From NCBI GenBank assembly GCA_003326205.1, contig LWTK01000037.1, positions 62,001 through 126,000 on the forward strand: a DNA stretch of 64,000 bases, written 5' to 3'. Both the position numbers and the translations under genes were made by a program. A model generated the notes under the pieces. The model had not been told where the DNA came from and did not search any database. It saw nothing but the letters and a program-made list of their open reading frames with translations. Below are positions 17,615-25,372 of the stretch, in pieces; the first letter of the stretch is position 1, and each line of letters starts with the position of its first letter. This DNA comes from Nostoc sp. ATCC 43529. Lineage in GTDB: Bacteria > Cyanobacteriota > Cyanobacteriia > Cyanobacteriales > Nostocaceae.

Positions 17615-18637
17615 ATGAATTCCGAACAAGTCAAAAATTCTCTAAATATTTCGCCAGCTATCCGTGTGGGAGTACTGGGGTTTGGCGGACTTGGACAAGC
17701 TGCCGCCAAGCTACTTGCTGGCAAACGCGAAATGATTTTAGTCGCAGCAGCAGATCAAAAAGGCTACGCTTACGCTGCTGAAGGTTTAAATACTCAAGAA
17801 TGCATCGCTACGTATCAGTCTCAAGGTTCGGTGGGTTATTTAGAGCCAGTTGGGACATTAAGCAATAACAGTATTCAAGATTTAATTGCTACCAATCAAT
17901 CTGTAGATGGGTTTTTTCTGGCTTTACCCAACTTACCAAATGATTTTATTCCCTCTGTTGCCAAGCAGTTTATCGAATCTGGTTGGCGGGGTGTGCTGGT
18001 GGATGCAATTAAGCGCACCAGTGCTGTAGAACAATTACTGGCGATGAAAGAAGAATTGGAAGCAGCTGGAATTACCTACATGACAGGATGCGGTGCTACA
18101 CCTGGACTGTTAACTGCTGCCGCCGCACTAGCCGCCCAAAGCTATGCCGAAATTCACAAGGTAGAAATTACTTTTGGTGTAGGAATTGCCAACTGGGAAG
18201 CTTACCGCGCTACGGTTCGAGAAGATATCGGCCATATCCCTGGTTACACAGTGGAAACTGCTAGGGCGATGACTGATGCTGAGGTGGAAGCACTATTAGA
18301 TAAAACTAATGGCGTGCTGACCTTAGAGAATATGGAACACGCCGATGATGTGATGTTAGAAGTAGCGGGAATAGTGGGGCGCGATCGCGTTACTGTTGGT
18401 GGTGTAGTCGATACTCGCAATCCTAAGAAACCCCTCAGCACCAACGTTAAGGTCACAGGACGCACCTTTGAAGGTAAAATTTCCACCCATACCTTTACTT
18501 TGGGAGATGAAACCAGTATGGCTGCCAATGTCTGCGGCCCTGCTTTCGGCTATCTCAAAGCTGGCAGACAATTGCACCAACGCGGCATTCATGGAATATT
18601 TACTGCTGCCGAAATTATGCCCCAATTTGTCAAATAA
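17615..18637 (+). CDS. bioU: BioU-like suicide enzyme of biotin synthesis (saccharopine dehydrogenase-like)
   Basis: A 340-residue protein from the ATG at 17615 (the frame extends two codons up to a TTG). It has an N-terminal NAD(P)-binding Rossmann motif ([16 protein letters not shown]) and saccharopine dehydrogenase-like fold. The protein resembles cyanobacterial BioU, which converts 7-keto-8-aminopelargonate to DAPA using its own lysine side chain as amino donor, replacing BioA. The candidate catalytic lysine is in [12 protein letters not shown] (about Lys133), close to the Lys124 known in the Synechocystis enzyme. No bio gene is nearby. The alternative is an uncharacterised oxidoreductase. 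Confidence 0.7.
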   Translation: MNSEQVKNSLNISPAIRVGVLGFGGLGQAAAKLLAGKREMILVAAADQKGYAYAAEGLNTQECIATYQSQGSVGYLEPVGTLSNNSIQDLIATNQSVDGFFLALPNLPNDFIPSVAKQFIESGWRGVLVDAIKRTSAVEQLLAMKEELEAAGITYMTGCGATPGLLTAAAALAAQSYAEIHKVEITFGVGIANWEAYRATVREDIGHIPGYTVETARAMTDAEVEALLDKTNGVLTLENMEHADDVMLEVAGIVGRDRVTVGGVVDTRNPKKPLSTNVKVTGRTFEGKISTHTFTLGDETSMAANVCGPAFGYLKAGRQLHQRGIHGIFTAAEIMPQFVK

Positions 18638-19290
18638 CAAATGTTGACTGTTGACGGTTGACTGTTGACGGTTTGCAGTCAACAGTTAACAGTCTTCTAT
18701 GGAATATTTTTTTACTTGGAAGTTCCTGAAGAGTTCTCTGTGAATTTTAATTTGATGAAGTTTATAAATCGTAATCTCCGGCAGATTGTGACAGCCACAT
18801 TTCCAGATGCTTAAGAAAGCCTACGAGAAAGTGAAGCAATACTCAAAGCAACTTGCACCACGGTTTCCTTAAAGAGAAGTTGAGATGCCTACAGCAAGCC
18901 GCTCAACATCTAGGTTGCAAGCCTCCCCTCTAACTTTTCTCCCCATCTCCCAACCTCCCCACCTCCCCATCTCCCCACGTCCTGTTCCCGCCATAACTAG
19001 GGTTTTCACTAAGTATTTTTTCCTACTTTTGGCGTGGTTTTTAGTGTAACAAGTAGCCTAAAACTACAAAAAATCCTGAAATCTATATAAATTAATGGTT
19101 TCATCTATCCACATCAGGCTACAACACCTTAGAATGATTCATTGAAAAGTCGAGCCGATGGGATGTACAGCCGTTTTGAGTAAAAATACTCCCAAAGGAT
19201 GATTTTTGTATTTCTAAGAACAGAGATTTCAGTACAGATGTATGAATATACATCCGTAAAAAAATCTCAGCTAAACTTTAGGAGTTTGAC
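18638..19290. other. Spacer with TGTTGAC repeats and HU promoter region
   Basis: Direct copies of TGTTGACTGTTGACGG near 18643-18671 are followed by a complementary stretch, forming a hairpin with arms ACTGTTGAC (18661-18669) and GTCAACAGT (18678-18686); it may end bioU transcription. A pyrimidine-rich repeat (CCTCCCCATCTCC type) lies at about 18925-18990. Close to the HU gene a 7-bp inverted repeat GATGTAT/ATACATC (19237-19254) could be a regulatory site. Confidence 0.5.
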
Positions 19291-19575
19291 ATGAACAAAG
19301 GTGAATTAGTTGATGCCGTTGCTGAAAAGGCTAGTGTTACCAAGAAACAAGCCGATGCAGTTTTAACTGCCGCACTGGAAACGATTATTGAGGCGGTTTC
19401 CTCTGGCGATAAAGTAACGCTGGTGGGATTCGGTTCTTTTGAATCACGGGAACGTAAAGCTCGTGAAGGTCGCAACCCGAAAACAAATGAAAAAATGGAA
19501 ATTCCGGCGACGAAGGTGCCTGCCTTCTCGGCAGGGAAGCTATTTAGAGAAAGGGTAGCACCCCCAAAATCATAG
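19291..19575 (+). CDS. hup: DNA-binding protein HU
   Basis: A 94-residue HU/IHF-family histone-like protein. The start MNKGELVDAVAEKASVTKKQ is typical, the body has GFGSFESRERKAREGRNPKT, and the DNA-intercalating arm ends in NPKTNEKMEIPATKVPAFSAG with the conserved proline. TAGGAG eight bases before the ATG is the ribosome binding site. It compacts and bends DNA throughout the chromosome. The 3' neighbour, a CobD-like enzyme, starts 26 bases later. Confidence 0.97.
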   Translation: MNKGELVDAVAEKASVTKKQADAVLTAALETIIEAVSSGDKVTLVGFGSFESRERKAREGRNPKTNEKMEIPATKVPAFSAGKLFRERVAPPKS

Positions 19576-19601
19576 GCTCTGTTTCAGGAAACCTTTTTTT
19601 G

Positions 19602-20699
19602 ATGCGGCAACCAGCACACGGGGGAAATTTAGCCTGGGCAGCAGCACTGGCTGGCTGTCCCCCTGATGCTATTCTGGATTTTTCTGCTAGCATCAGCCCT
19701 TTGGGACCGCCAAACAGCGCGATCGCTGCCATCCTGTCCCAAATTGGTAATATTAAGCACTATCCAGATCCCAGCTATAGTGAACTGAGACTAGCTCTCA
19801 GTCACTTCCATAAACTGCCGTCTGAGTGGATTCTGCCGGGTAACGGCTCAGCAGAATTACTTACTCTAATAGGTAGAGAATTAGCACAATTGGCGGCAAC
19901 AATTTTAATAACTCCAGCCTTTGGCGACTACTACCGAACCTTGGGAGCGTATGAGGCTAAAGTGCTGGAGTTTCCTTTGTCATTAGTCGCTGGTCAAGAG
20001 TCATTGGTTATTAGTCCTTTGTCATTAGTTCTTGACAATGGACAAAAAACTAAGGACAAAGGACTGTTGCTGAACAACCCGCATAATCCAACGGGCAAGC
20101 TATTTTCGCGGGACTCGATTTTGCCCTACTTGGAGCAATTTGCCTTGGTAGTGGTGGATGAAGCGTTTATGGATTTTGTACCACCCAATGAGGAGCAAAG
20201 CTTAATTCCGGTGGTGCAGGAATATGCGAATTTAGTAATATTGCGATCGCTGACTAAATTTTACAGTCTCCCAGGACTGCGACTGGGATATGCGATCGCT
20301 CACCCCGACAGCCTGTCTAAGTGGCAGCTATGGCGCGACCCCTGGCCAGTAAACACGCTAGCGGTAGCGGCGGCAATTGCGGCACTCCAGGATGAAGAGT
20401 TTCAACAGCAAACCTGGACATGGCTACCACCTGCACGAAAACAACTTTTTCAGGGTTTAGCTAAAATTCCCGGATTGCAACCCCAAGCAAGTGCTGTTAA
20501 CTTTTTACTGGTTGAGTCTCAAAAATCCACTTCGCAGTTACAGCAAGAATTACTCAAGCACCATCAGATTTTAATCCGCGATTGCCTTAGCTTTAAAGAA
20601 CTAGGCGATCGCTTTTTCCGGGTTGCTGTACGTGAAGAGTCTGATAATCAACGCCTACTCACAGCGCTCAATGAGTGCGGAGTAGGGACTGGGGAGTAG
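19602..20699 (+). CDS. cobD: Threonine-phosphate decarboxylase (CobD-like) with repeat insertion
   Basis: A 365-residue PLP-dependent aminotransferase-fold enzyme (start ATG 19602). CobD makes aminopropanol phosphate for the cobalamin nucleotide loop. The N-terminus HGGNLAWAAALAGCPPDAI, the motif LLNNPHNPTGKLF, and the PLP lysine in RSLTKFYSLPGLRLGYA are present. Between LEFPLSLV (about residue 128) and GLLLNNPHNP lies an extra ~28 residues encoded by a repeat with an 11-bp inverted repeat (20013-20023 and 20055-20065), unlike other CobD proteins. The last codons (GVGTGE) come from a G-rich repeat. A histidinol-phosphate aminotransferase relative is the alternative. Confidence 0.8.
   Translation: MRQPAHGGNLAWAAALAGCPPDAILDFSASISPLGPPNSAIAAILSQIGNIKHYPDPSYSELRLALSHFHKLPSEWILPGNGSAELLTLIGRELAQLAATILITPAFGDYYRTLGAYEAKVLEFPLSLVAGQESLVISPLSLVLDNGQKTKDKGLLLNNPHNPTGKLFSRDSILPYLEQFALVVVDEAFMDFVPPNEEQSLIPVVQEYANLVILRSLTKFYSLPGLRLGYAIAHPDSLSKWQLWRDPWPVNTLAVAAAIAALQDEEFQQQTWTWLPPARKQLFQGLAKIPGLQPQASAVNFLLVESQKSTSQLQQELLKHHQILIRDCLSFKELGDRFFRVAVREESDNQRLLTALNECGVGTGE
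19977..20067 (+). repeat. Inserted CATTAGTC-type repeat inside cobD
   Basis: This stretch contains TTGTCATTAGT and TCATTGGTTATTAGTCC, close to the TAGTCAT heptamers seen in spacers at 28565, 39962 and 59632. Its right half is an inverted repeat AGTCCTTTGTC/GACAAAGGACT. It preserves the cobD frame. Confidence 0.75.
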
Positions 20700-20890
20700 G
20701 GACTGGGGAAGATGGGGAGATGGGGAGATGGGGAAGTGTGGGGAGAGAGGGGGGAAAGATTTCTTCCCCATCCTCCCAAACCTCCCACACTTCCCACACC
20801 CCCTATTTGCCCAATGCCTCATACCCCATGCCCCATACCCCATGCCCAATGCCCCATGCCCCATGCCCAATGACCAATGACTAATGACTA
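20683..20890. repeat. Complex intergenic repeat after cobD
   Basis: GGGGACT/GGGAGTAGGGACT units (20683-20710) overlap the end of cobD. GATGGGGA tracts, a complementary TCCCCATCCTCCC segment, and CCCCATGCCC and AATGACCAATGAC heptamers follow, up to the start of the next gene. Together they can fold into a long imperfect hairpin. Confidence 0.8.
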
Positions 20891-20897
20891 ATAACAA

Positions 20898-22352
20898 ATG
20901 ACTATTGATTACGATGTCGTAATTATTGGTGGCAGTCTTGCTGGATACAATGCTGCTCTTACTGCTAGCCAACTACGTGCTACAGTTGCCTTGGTGCAAC
21001 CCAAAGTAGACTATGGGTTTATTCATCATTACGCTTTGAGCGAAATTGCTAAACTGGCACAAAAATTGCGTAATGCTGCTGGCTTTGGTATTCATGCCAG
21101 ACACACTGATACCTCACAAGAGTGCCACATATCTCTGGCATGGCAGGAAGCGATGCTGTATGCTCAAGCCGTTGCCTCAAATCTCGAAGAACAATATTCT
21201 CCTGCCATCCTGGCGGCGCAGGGAGTCGATGTCATCGTTGGTGCTGGGCAATTTCATTCCTCAGCCCAACTGGCTTTTGTTGTTAACAATCGCTTGTTAC
21301 GGGCACGCACCTATTTGCTGGCTAATGGTTCCCGCCCAGAAGTTCCGGAAATTGAAGGATTAGAAGCTACAGGCTACGTTACACTAGCTAGCATTTGGCA
21401 ATCTTTAAATAAAGCGCCTTTACCCAAAAATTGGGTAATTATTGGTGGGGTTCCCCAAAGTATTGAAATCGCCCAAACTTTAGCGCGATTTGGTTGTAAT
21501 GTGACGCTGGTAGTCAAGTATTCCTACGTTTTACCTCATATAGACCCAGAAATAGCCATACTGCTGCAAGCACAGTTGGAAGTTGAAGGCGTGCGCGTCC
21601 TCACAGAAAAACCAGTGACTCAAGTCAGGCGAATTGATGATAAAAAATGGCTTCAGGCAGGAGATAAAGCTATTGAAACTGATGAAATTTTAGTGGCGAC
21701 TGGACAACAGCCAAATCTTGAATCTCTAAATTTGGCAACGGTGGGTGTGAAATGGCATGGGCGTCGTTTAGTGGTGAATGAGAAACTACAAACCACTAAC
21801 CACCGCATTTACGCTTGTGGTGATGTCATTGGTGGTTACAACTTTGCAAATATCGCTAATTATGAAGCTAAAATTGCTCTGAAAAATGCACTATTTTTCC
21901 CCAGATTAAAAGTAAATTATCGCTGCATTCCTTGGGGGATATTTTCAGTGCCGGCGATGGCGCAACTCGGTTTGACTGAGGCACAGGCAAAACGCCAATT
22001 TCGCCGTGATGAATTTTTAGTTTTACGACAATATTTTAAAACAGTAACAGCAGCCCAACTCCGGGATGAAACCACGGGGATGTGTAAATTAATTGTGCTA
22101 CGCAATGGCGAAATTTTAGGAGCTTCAATATTAGGTGCAGAAGCTGGAGAATTAATCAATTTAATTGCTTTGGCTATGTCTGAAAAAATTAAAATCAAAG
22201 ATTTAGTAAATTTCTCTCCGATCTATTTTAGTTTCTCGGAGATTGTAGAACAAATTGTTACAGAGTGGAGGAAACAAAAGTTAAATACTAACATCCGTTT
22301 GCAAGAATTTCTGGAAGGTTTGTTCCATTTTCGCCGCAATTGGAATTTGTGA
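20898..22352 (+). CDS. FAD-dependent pyridine nucleotide-disulfide oxidoreductase-like protein lacking redox cysteines
   Basis: A 484-residue flavoprotein of the dihydrolipoamide dehydrogenase/mercuric reductase fold. FAD motif: VVIIGGSLAGYNAAL (residues 7-21); second nucleotide motif: NWVIIGGVPQSIEIAQTLA; FAD-domain motif TTNHRIYACGDVIGGYNFAN; then a C-terminal dimerisation domain. Where relatives have the redox pair CxxxxC (residues 35-55) this protein has QPKVDYGFIHHYALSEIA, with no cysteine. It may therefore be a non-disulfide NAD(P)H oxidoreductase or a sensor. Its start lies directly after a heptamer repeat and lacks a strong ribosome binding site. Confidence 0.85.
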   Translation: MTIDYDVVIIGGSLAGYNAALTASQLRATVALVQPKVDYGFIHHYALSEIAKLAQKLRNAAGFGIHARHTDTSQECHISLAWQEAMLYAQAVASNLEEQYSPAILAAQGVDVIVGAGQFHSSAQLAFVVNNRLLRARTYLLANGSRPEVPEIEGLEATGYVTLASIWQSLNKAPLPKNWVIIGGVPQSIEIAQTLARFGCNVTLVVKYSYVLPHIDPEIAILLQAQLEVEGVRVLTEKPVTQVRRIDDKKWLQAGDKAIETDEILVATGQQPNLESLNLATVGVKWHGRRLVVNEKLQTTNHRIYACGDVIGGYNFANIANYEAKIALKNALFFPRLKVNYRCIPWGIFSVPAMAQLGLTEAQAKRQFRRDEFLVLRQYFKTVTAAQLRDETTGMCKLIVLRNGEILGASILGAEAGELINLIALAMSEKIKIKDLVNFSPIYFSFSEIVEQIVTEWRKQKLNTNIRLQEFLEGLFHFRRNWNL

Positions 22353-22711
22353 GTTATTGGGCATGTAAGAGAGCAGCTTTCGGGAATGAAAAAAATTATA
22401 GGACTTGTAGCGATCGCAGTTTTCCCACTGACATTAACAACACATTAAACTCTCAGCTTTGAATTGGGTCAAAAGGCGGTGGATGCCGTCCAATTTCTCT
22501 ATCGGCAGCACGAATATTAATTATCCTGGCTCGGTTGAATGCTAATGCTGCGACTTATTTTATCAGCAAAAATAAATAAGAGCGAAGAATTGTGACAGTA
22601 ATTTGAAGTTCAGAAGTAGTGGGAGACAACAAAGAGATAATAAATTCATTATTCATGCTTTTTGTGTCTTTTTTAGCAAGCCCTAATTATATCCATCACA
22701 GTTTTTTTAGA
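22353..22711. other. Gene-poor spacer with a possible secreted-protein remnant
   Basis: A 20-codon open frame at 22386-22448 encodes MKKIIGLVAIAVFPLTLTTH, which looks like a signal peptide, then stops. The following bases do not continue it. Otherwise no feature is seen before the convergent CVNH gene. Confidence 0.4.
22386..22448 (+). pseudogene. Signal-peptide-like 20-residue remnant
   Basis: The encoded MKKIIGLVAIAVFPLTLTTH has the n- and h-regions of a secretion signal but no mature protein. Either a gene fragment left after a deletion or a chance frame. Confidence 0.3.
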
Positions 22712-23878
22712 TTAAGTTTCTTTCTTTAAAACCCCGTTATCATTTTTTAACTTAATAATAAATTCGTTCGTCAATGTAAATGTCCTGTATTGATAATTAC
22801 CAGCGCTATTTTTACATTGTGCCGTGAGTAATAGTTCTATATTTCTAGAACTTTTCCTATAACTACCTGCTGGGTAATAGCAATAGCCTGAAAAAGGATT
22901 GCTCCAATCGCCCTCGTCCTGCAATTTTAATTCACCATTTTGATTAGAAATGAGATTCAGTAGTGGATCGAAATTAAATAGTTCAATTTTTGACGGATTC
23001 CAATTGCCATCAGCTTTTTGACATTGGGCGCTAACAATCAATGTGACATCTTTAGAATCTTTAATATAACTCCCTAATGGAGCTATTTTCTGTGGATACT
23101 CACTTTCATAGCGACTGTCAGCATTAGCGAAGCAATCTGACATATATTGAGTTTCCTTATAGCTTTCCTCTAACATACCATTAATACCTATCAAAGACAC
23201 ATATAAATCAGCGAGGTCGCTTTGTTGAGAAACATTACCAGCCTTATTTTTTGCAACTTCAAGTTCTTTTGTCAGAATTTTCCACTGAGTCCATAATGCC
23301 TGAGAACTGGCTTCTGCCTCTATGGAAAAAGCTATGATTAAGCGAAATTCATCTTCGAGGTTAAATAAAAAGTTTTTAATATCAAGATTGCAGATCTTTT
23401 CAGCAAGTGAGATTTTGAGTTGTATGTCGCTACTTAGTTCCACCATTTGTTTTCTAAATCTTTCCAGTTTTTCGGTGGCTAAGTCGTTGTGTCCTTCTTG
23501 ATACCACAACTCTGACCAAATACTTCTGATGCCATCAGCAATAGGAGTCATATCTCCTACTTCTTCATTTTCAATCATCTCGTCCAACTCTTGCAGCATT
23601 CTATCAATCTCACCATCATGGGCGTTGTGAATGTCCAGCATGATTTTTAAGCGCTCTTTAAAAGTTTTTTCCACTTCGCCCCAATACCTGCCATTATCAT
23701 TAATATTCTCAAACAATTCTAAAAAACTTGCAGGGCTAAGGGGTTCTATGGATGGATCATCGTACCCTAAACAGCTTATGACATCTTCTATGTAAACAGG
23801 CATAAGCACTGCTATTCTGGCATATTCTTTGATTTTTAATAAGTCTTCAACTGTAAAAACACTACTAGCTTTTTTCAT
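22712..23878 (-). CDS. XaxA-like helical protein fused to a cyanovirin-N (CVNH) lectin domain
   Basis: A 388-residue protein (ATG 23878, after a GGGA site; a TTG six codons up is the alternative). The first ~100 residues resemble the XaxA-like protein 1.5 kb upstream: VFTVEDLLKIKEYA, LELFENINDNGRYWGEVEK. Residues about 190-250 (LWTQWKILTKELEVA, LADLYVSLIGING) match the XaxA-like C-terminal tail. The long coiled coil and membrane hairpin that lie between these parts in XaxA are missing. Residues about 266-388 carry two CVNH-type repeats (VTLIVSAQCQKADGNW...NQNGELKLQ and IELLLTAQCKNSAGNY...NDNGVLKKE), a mannose-binding lectin fold. It is probably a cell-binding partner of the pore subunits; this is inference. 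Confidence 0.75.
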   Translation of the reverse strand: MKKASSVFTVEDLLKIKEYARIAVLMPVYIEDVISCLGYDDPSIEPLSPASFLELFENINDNGRYWGEVEKTFKERLKIMLDIHNAHDGEIDRMLQELDEMIENEEVGDMTPIADGIRSIWSELWYQEGHNDLATEKLERFRKQMVELSSDIQLKISLAEKICNLDIKNFLFNLEDEFRLIIAFSIEAEASSQALWTQWKILTKELEVAKNKAGNVSQQSDLADLYVSLIGINGMLEESYKETQYMSDCFANADSRYESEYPQKIAPLGSYIKDSKDVTLIVSAQCQKADGNWNPSKIELFNFDPLLNLISNQNGELKLQDEGDWSNPFSGYCYYPAGSYRKSSRNIELLLTAQCKNSAGNYQYRTFTLTNEFIIKLKNDNGVLKKET

Positions 23879-23981
23879 CGAATTTTTCCCAATCAATTTA
23901 TTATTAACTCACAGAACTTATGCAACCCTAACGTGTTTTTATCATTGCGAGTATAGGGTTTGCGTAGTGTTTCGTAGAAAA

Positions 23982-24015
23982 GCAATCTCAAAGCTTTGAT
24001 TTTCTTGGCGAGTGC
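23982..24015 (+). repeat. Dispersed repeat, copy A
   Basis: 34 bases starting GCAATCTCAAAGCTTTGATT and ending GGCGAGTGC. Copy B (25232-25265) is in inverted orientation and matches at 32 of 34 positions. The two copies bracket the XaxB-like gene. A shorter related piece (TCAAAGCCTTGAGATGCC) lies near 24104. Confidence 0.85.
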
Positions 24016-24166
24016 TTAAAGTCTTAACCTATTGGCAAATAAAACTGAAGCCAGTAATAAGCGTAGGACTTAATAGATTTAGTATTGCCTTTTCTCTCAG
24101 TTAGTCAAAGCCTTGAGATGCCTTCCTTTGAAACAAAAAATTAAATTGGCTCAAGTTCTAGAAAAT

Positions 24167-25141
24167 TTACAAACTGTTGATATGAGCCACCATTTCATTC
24201 AGTAGTTCCAGCATATTATCATAGTTCTCGTACTCTCCCATTGCTGCTAACGTTGAGTTAATATCTCTGATAAAATAGTCATAGGTAGTTGCTAAATTTT
24301 TTACTTGTTCTGTGAATGTAAACCTTTCGCTTTCAATGATGCTAATATTGTCCAGATCTTCCAGCTTGATTTCGATTTGACGCTTTCTTTGATTCAGGAT
24401 TTCTAGTTCTTTTGTATAAGTCTGTATTTGCTCATAGGTATAATCCCTTGCCTTTACCATTTGTAAGTAACTAAAACCCTCTCCTATCTCATGGGTTAAT
24501 TTTTTATAGACTTCAAGCCCTGCTATGACAGCAGCTAATTCTGGGCTTTCCATCCCAACTCCTAAGATTTCACTTAGTTCCTCTGGAGTCGGAATAGTCT
24601 CAGAGATAAATTCAAAAAGATTACGATCTTCAAAAACTTTCATTGCTGCCGATAATTCTTCGTAATCTTGTTCTGCTTCAGCTTTTTTTGCTTCATAGTA
24701 CTCAATCCTATCTATATCTTTTTCGAGTTGTTCATTTAATTTGCTGACTTCCTCATCTACCAGGTTTTTAAAGTCAAAAAACTCAATATTTGATGCTTCT
24801 GTTTTCAATTTTTGAGACTGCGGCTGTATCTTATCTGTTGCTGACTTAAGTTCTCCATCCCCCCTCTCTCGCAGTGTTTTAATCATTTGAGATTCTGGTT
24901 GCTGTTTTTTGATCAGATTGTTAAGATCCTTAAGTGATTCTTTCGTTTGCGTTAGTTCGATTGTTACTGCTATTGTTGACTCTTTTGCTAGGTCAAAGGT
25001 TGTGCTAACGCGCTTGTAAATTGCGTCGCAACTTTCCTTGAACCCTTCATATTCAGTCTGTCCCAACTTTTGAAAAGCAGATCTGATAGTATTTTTACTT
25101 TCTTTCATGACAGCAAAACTTACATCTGGCATGGGACTCAT
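24167..25141 (-). CDS. XaxB-like alpha-helical pore-forming toxin subunit
   Basis: A 324-residue, almost entirely helical protein if started at the Met at 25141 (MSPMPDVSFAVMKES), preceded by AGAAGGA eight bases away. The frame continues to 25267, but the first 18 of those residues are encoded by dispersed repeat copy B. Met at 25162 is another option. Long heptad-rich helices (60-150, 160-220, 270-325) flank a short hydrophobic stretch (SPELAAVIAGLEVYKKL). The layout and position after the XaxA-like gene fit the B subunit of the xenorhabdolysin/YaxAB family. Sequence similarity alone is weak, so the call rests on context and architecture. Confidence 0.65.
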   Translation of the reverse strand: MSPMPDVSFAVMKESKNTIRSAFQKLGQTEYEGFKESCDAIYKRVSTTFDLAKESTIAVTIELTQTKESLKDLNNLIKKQQPESQMIKTLRERGDGELKSATDKIQPQSQKLKTEASNIEFFDFKNLVDEEVSKLNEQLEKDIDRIEYYEAKKAEAEQDYEELSAAMKVFEDRNLFEFISETIPTPEELSEILGVGMESPELAAVIAGLEVYKKLTHEIGEGFSYLQMVKARDYTYEQIQTYTKELEILNQRKRQIEIKLEDLDNISIIESERFTFTEQVKNLATTYDYFIRDINSTLAAMGEYENYDNMLELLNEMVAHINSL

Positions 25142-25231
25142 GGCAAAATTCCTTCTATTCATGATCCAATTTTTCCTTTGTTTTGGGGTTTGGATTTGAT
25201 TTGAAAAACGTTTAATTTGGTTGGGACTTAC

Positions 25232-25265
25232 GCACTCGCCACGAAAATCAAGGCTTTGAGATTGC
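25232..25265 (-). repeat. Dispersed repeat, copy B
   Basis: Inverted copy of the repeat at 23982-24015 (two mismatches in 34). It overlaps the longest open frame of the XaxB-like gene and accounts for its first residues. A related extension (GCGTAAGTCCC) continues on the inner side. Confidence 0.85.
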
Positions 25266-25372
25266 ATCGGTACGAAAATACGTTAGATTTGCGTAAATCC
25301 CATTGGTGCTAAACTTAACCTGTCAATACTAGAGACAAATGCTCTTTATTTACAGACTTTGGATTATCCTGT

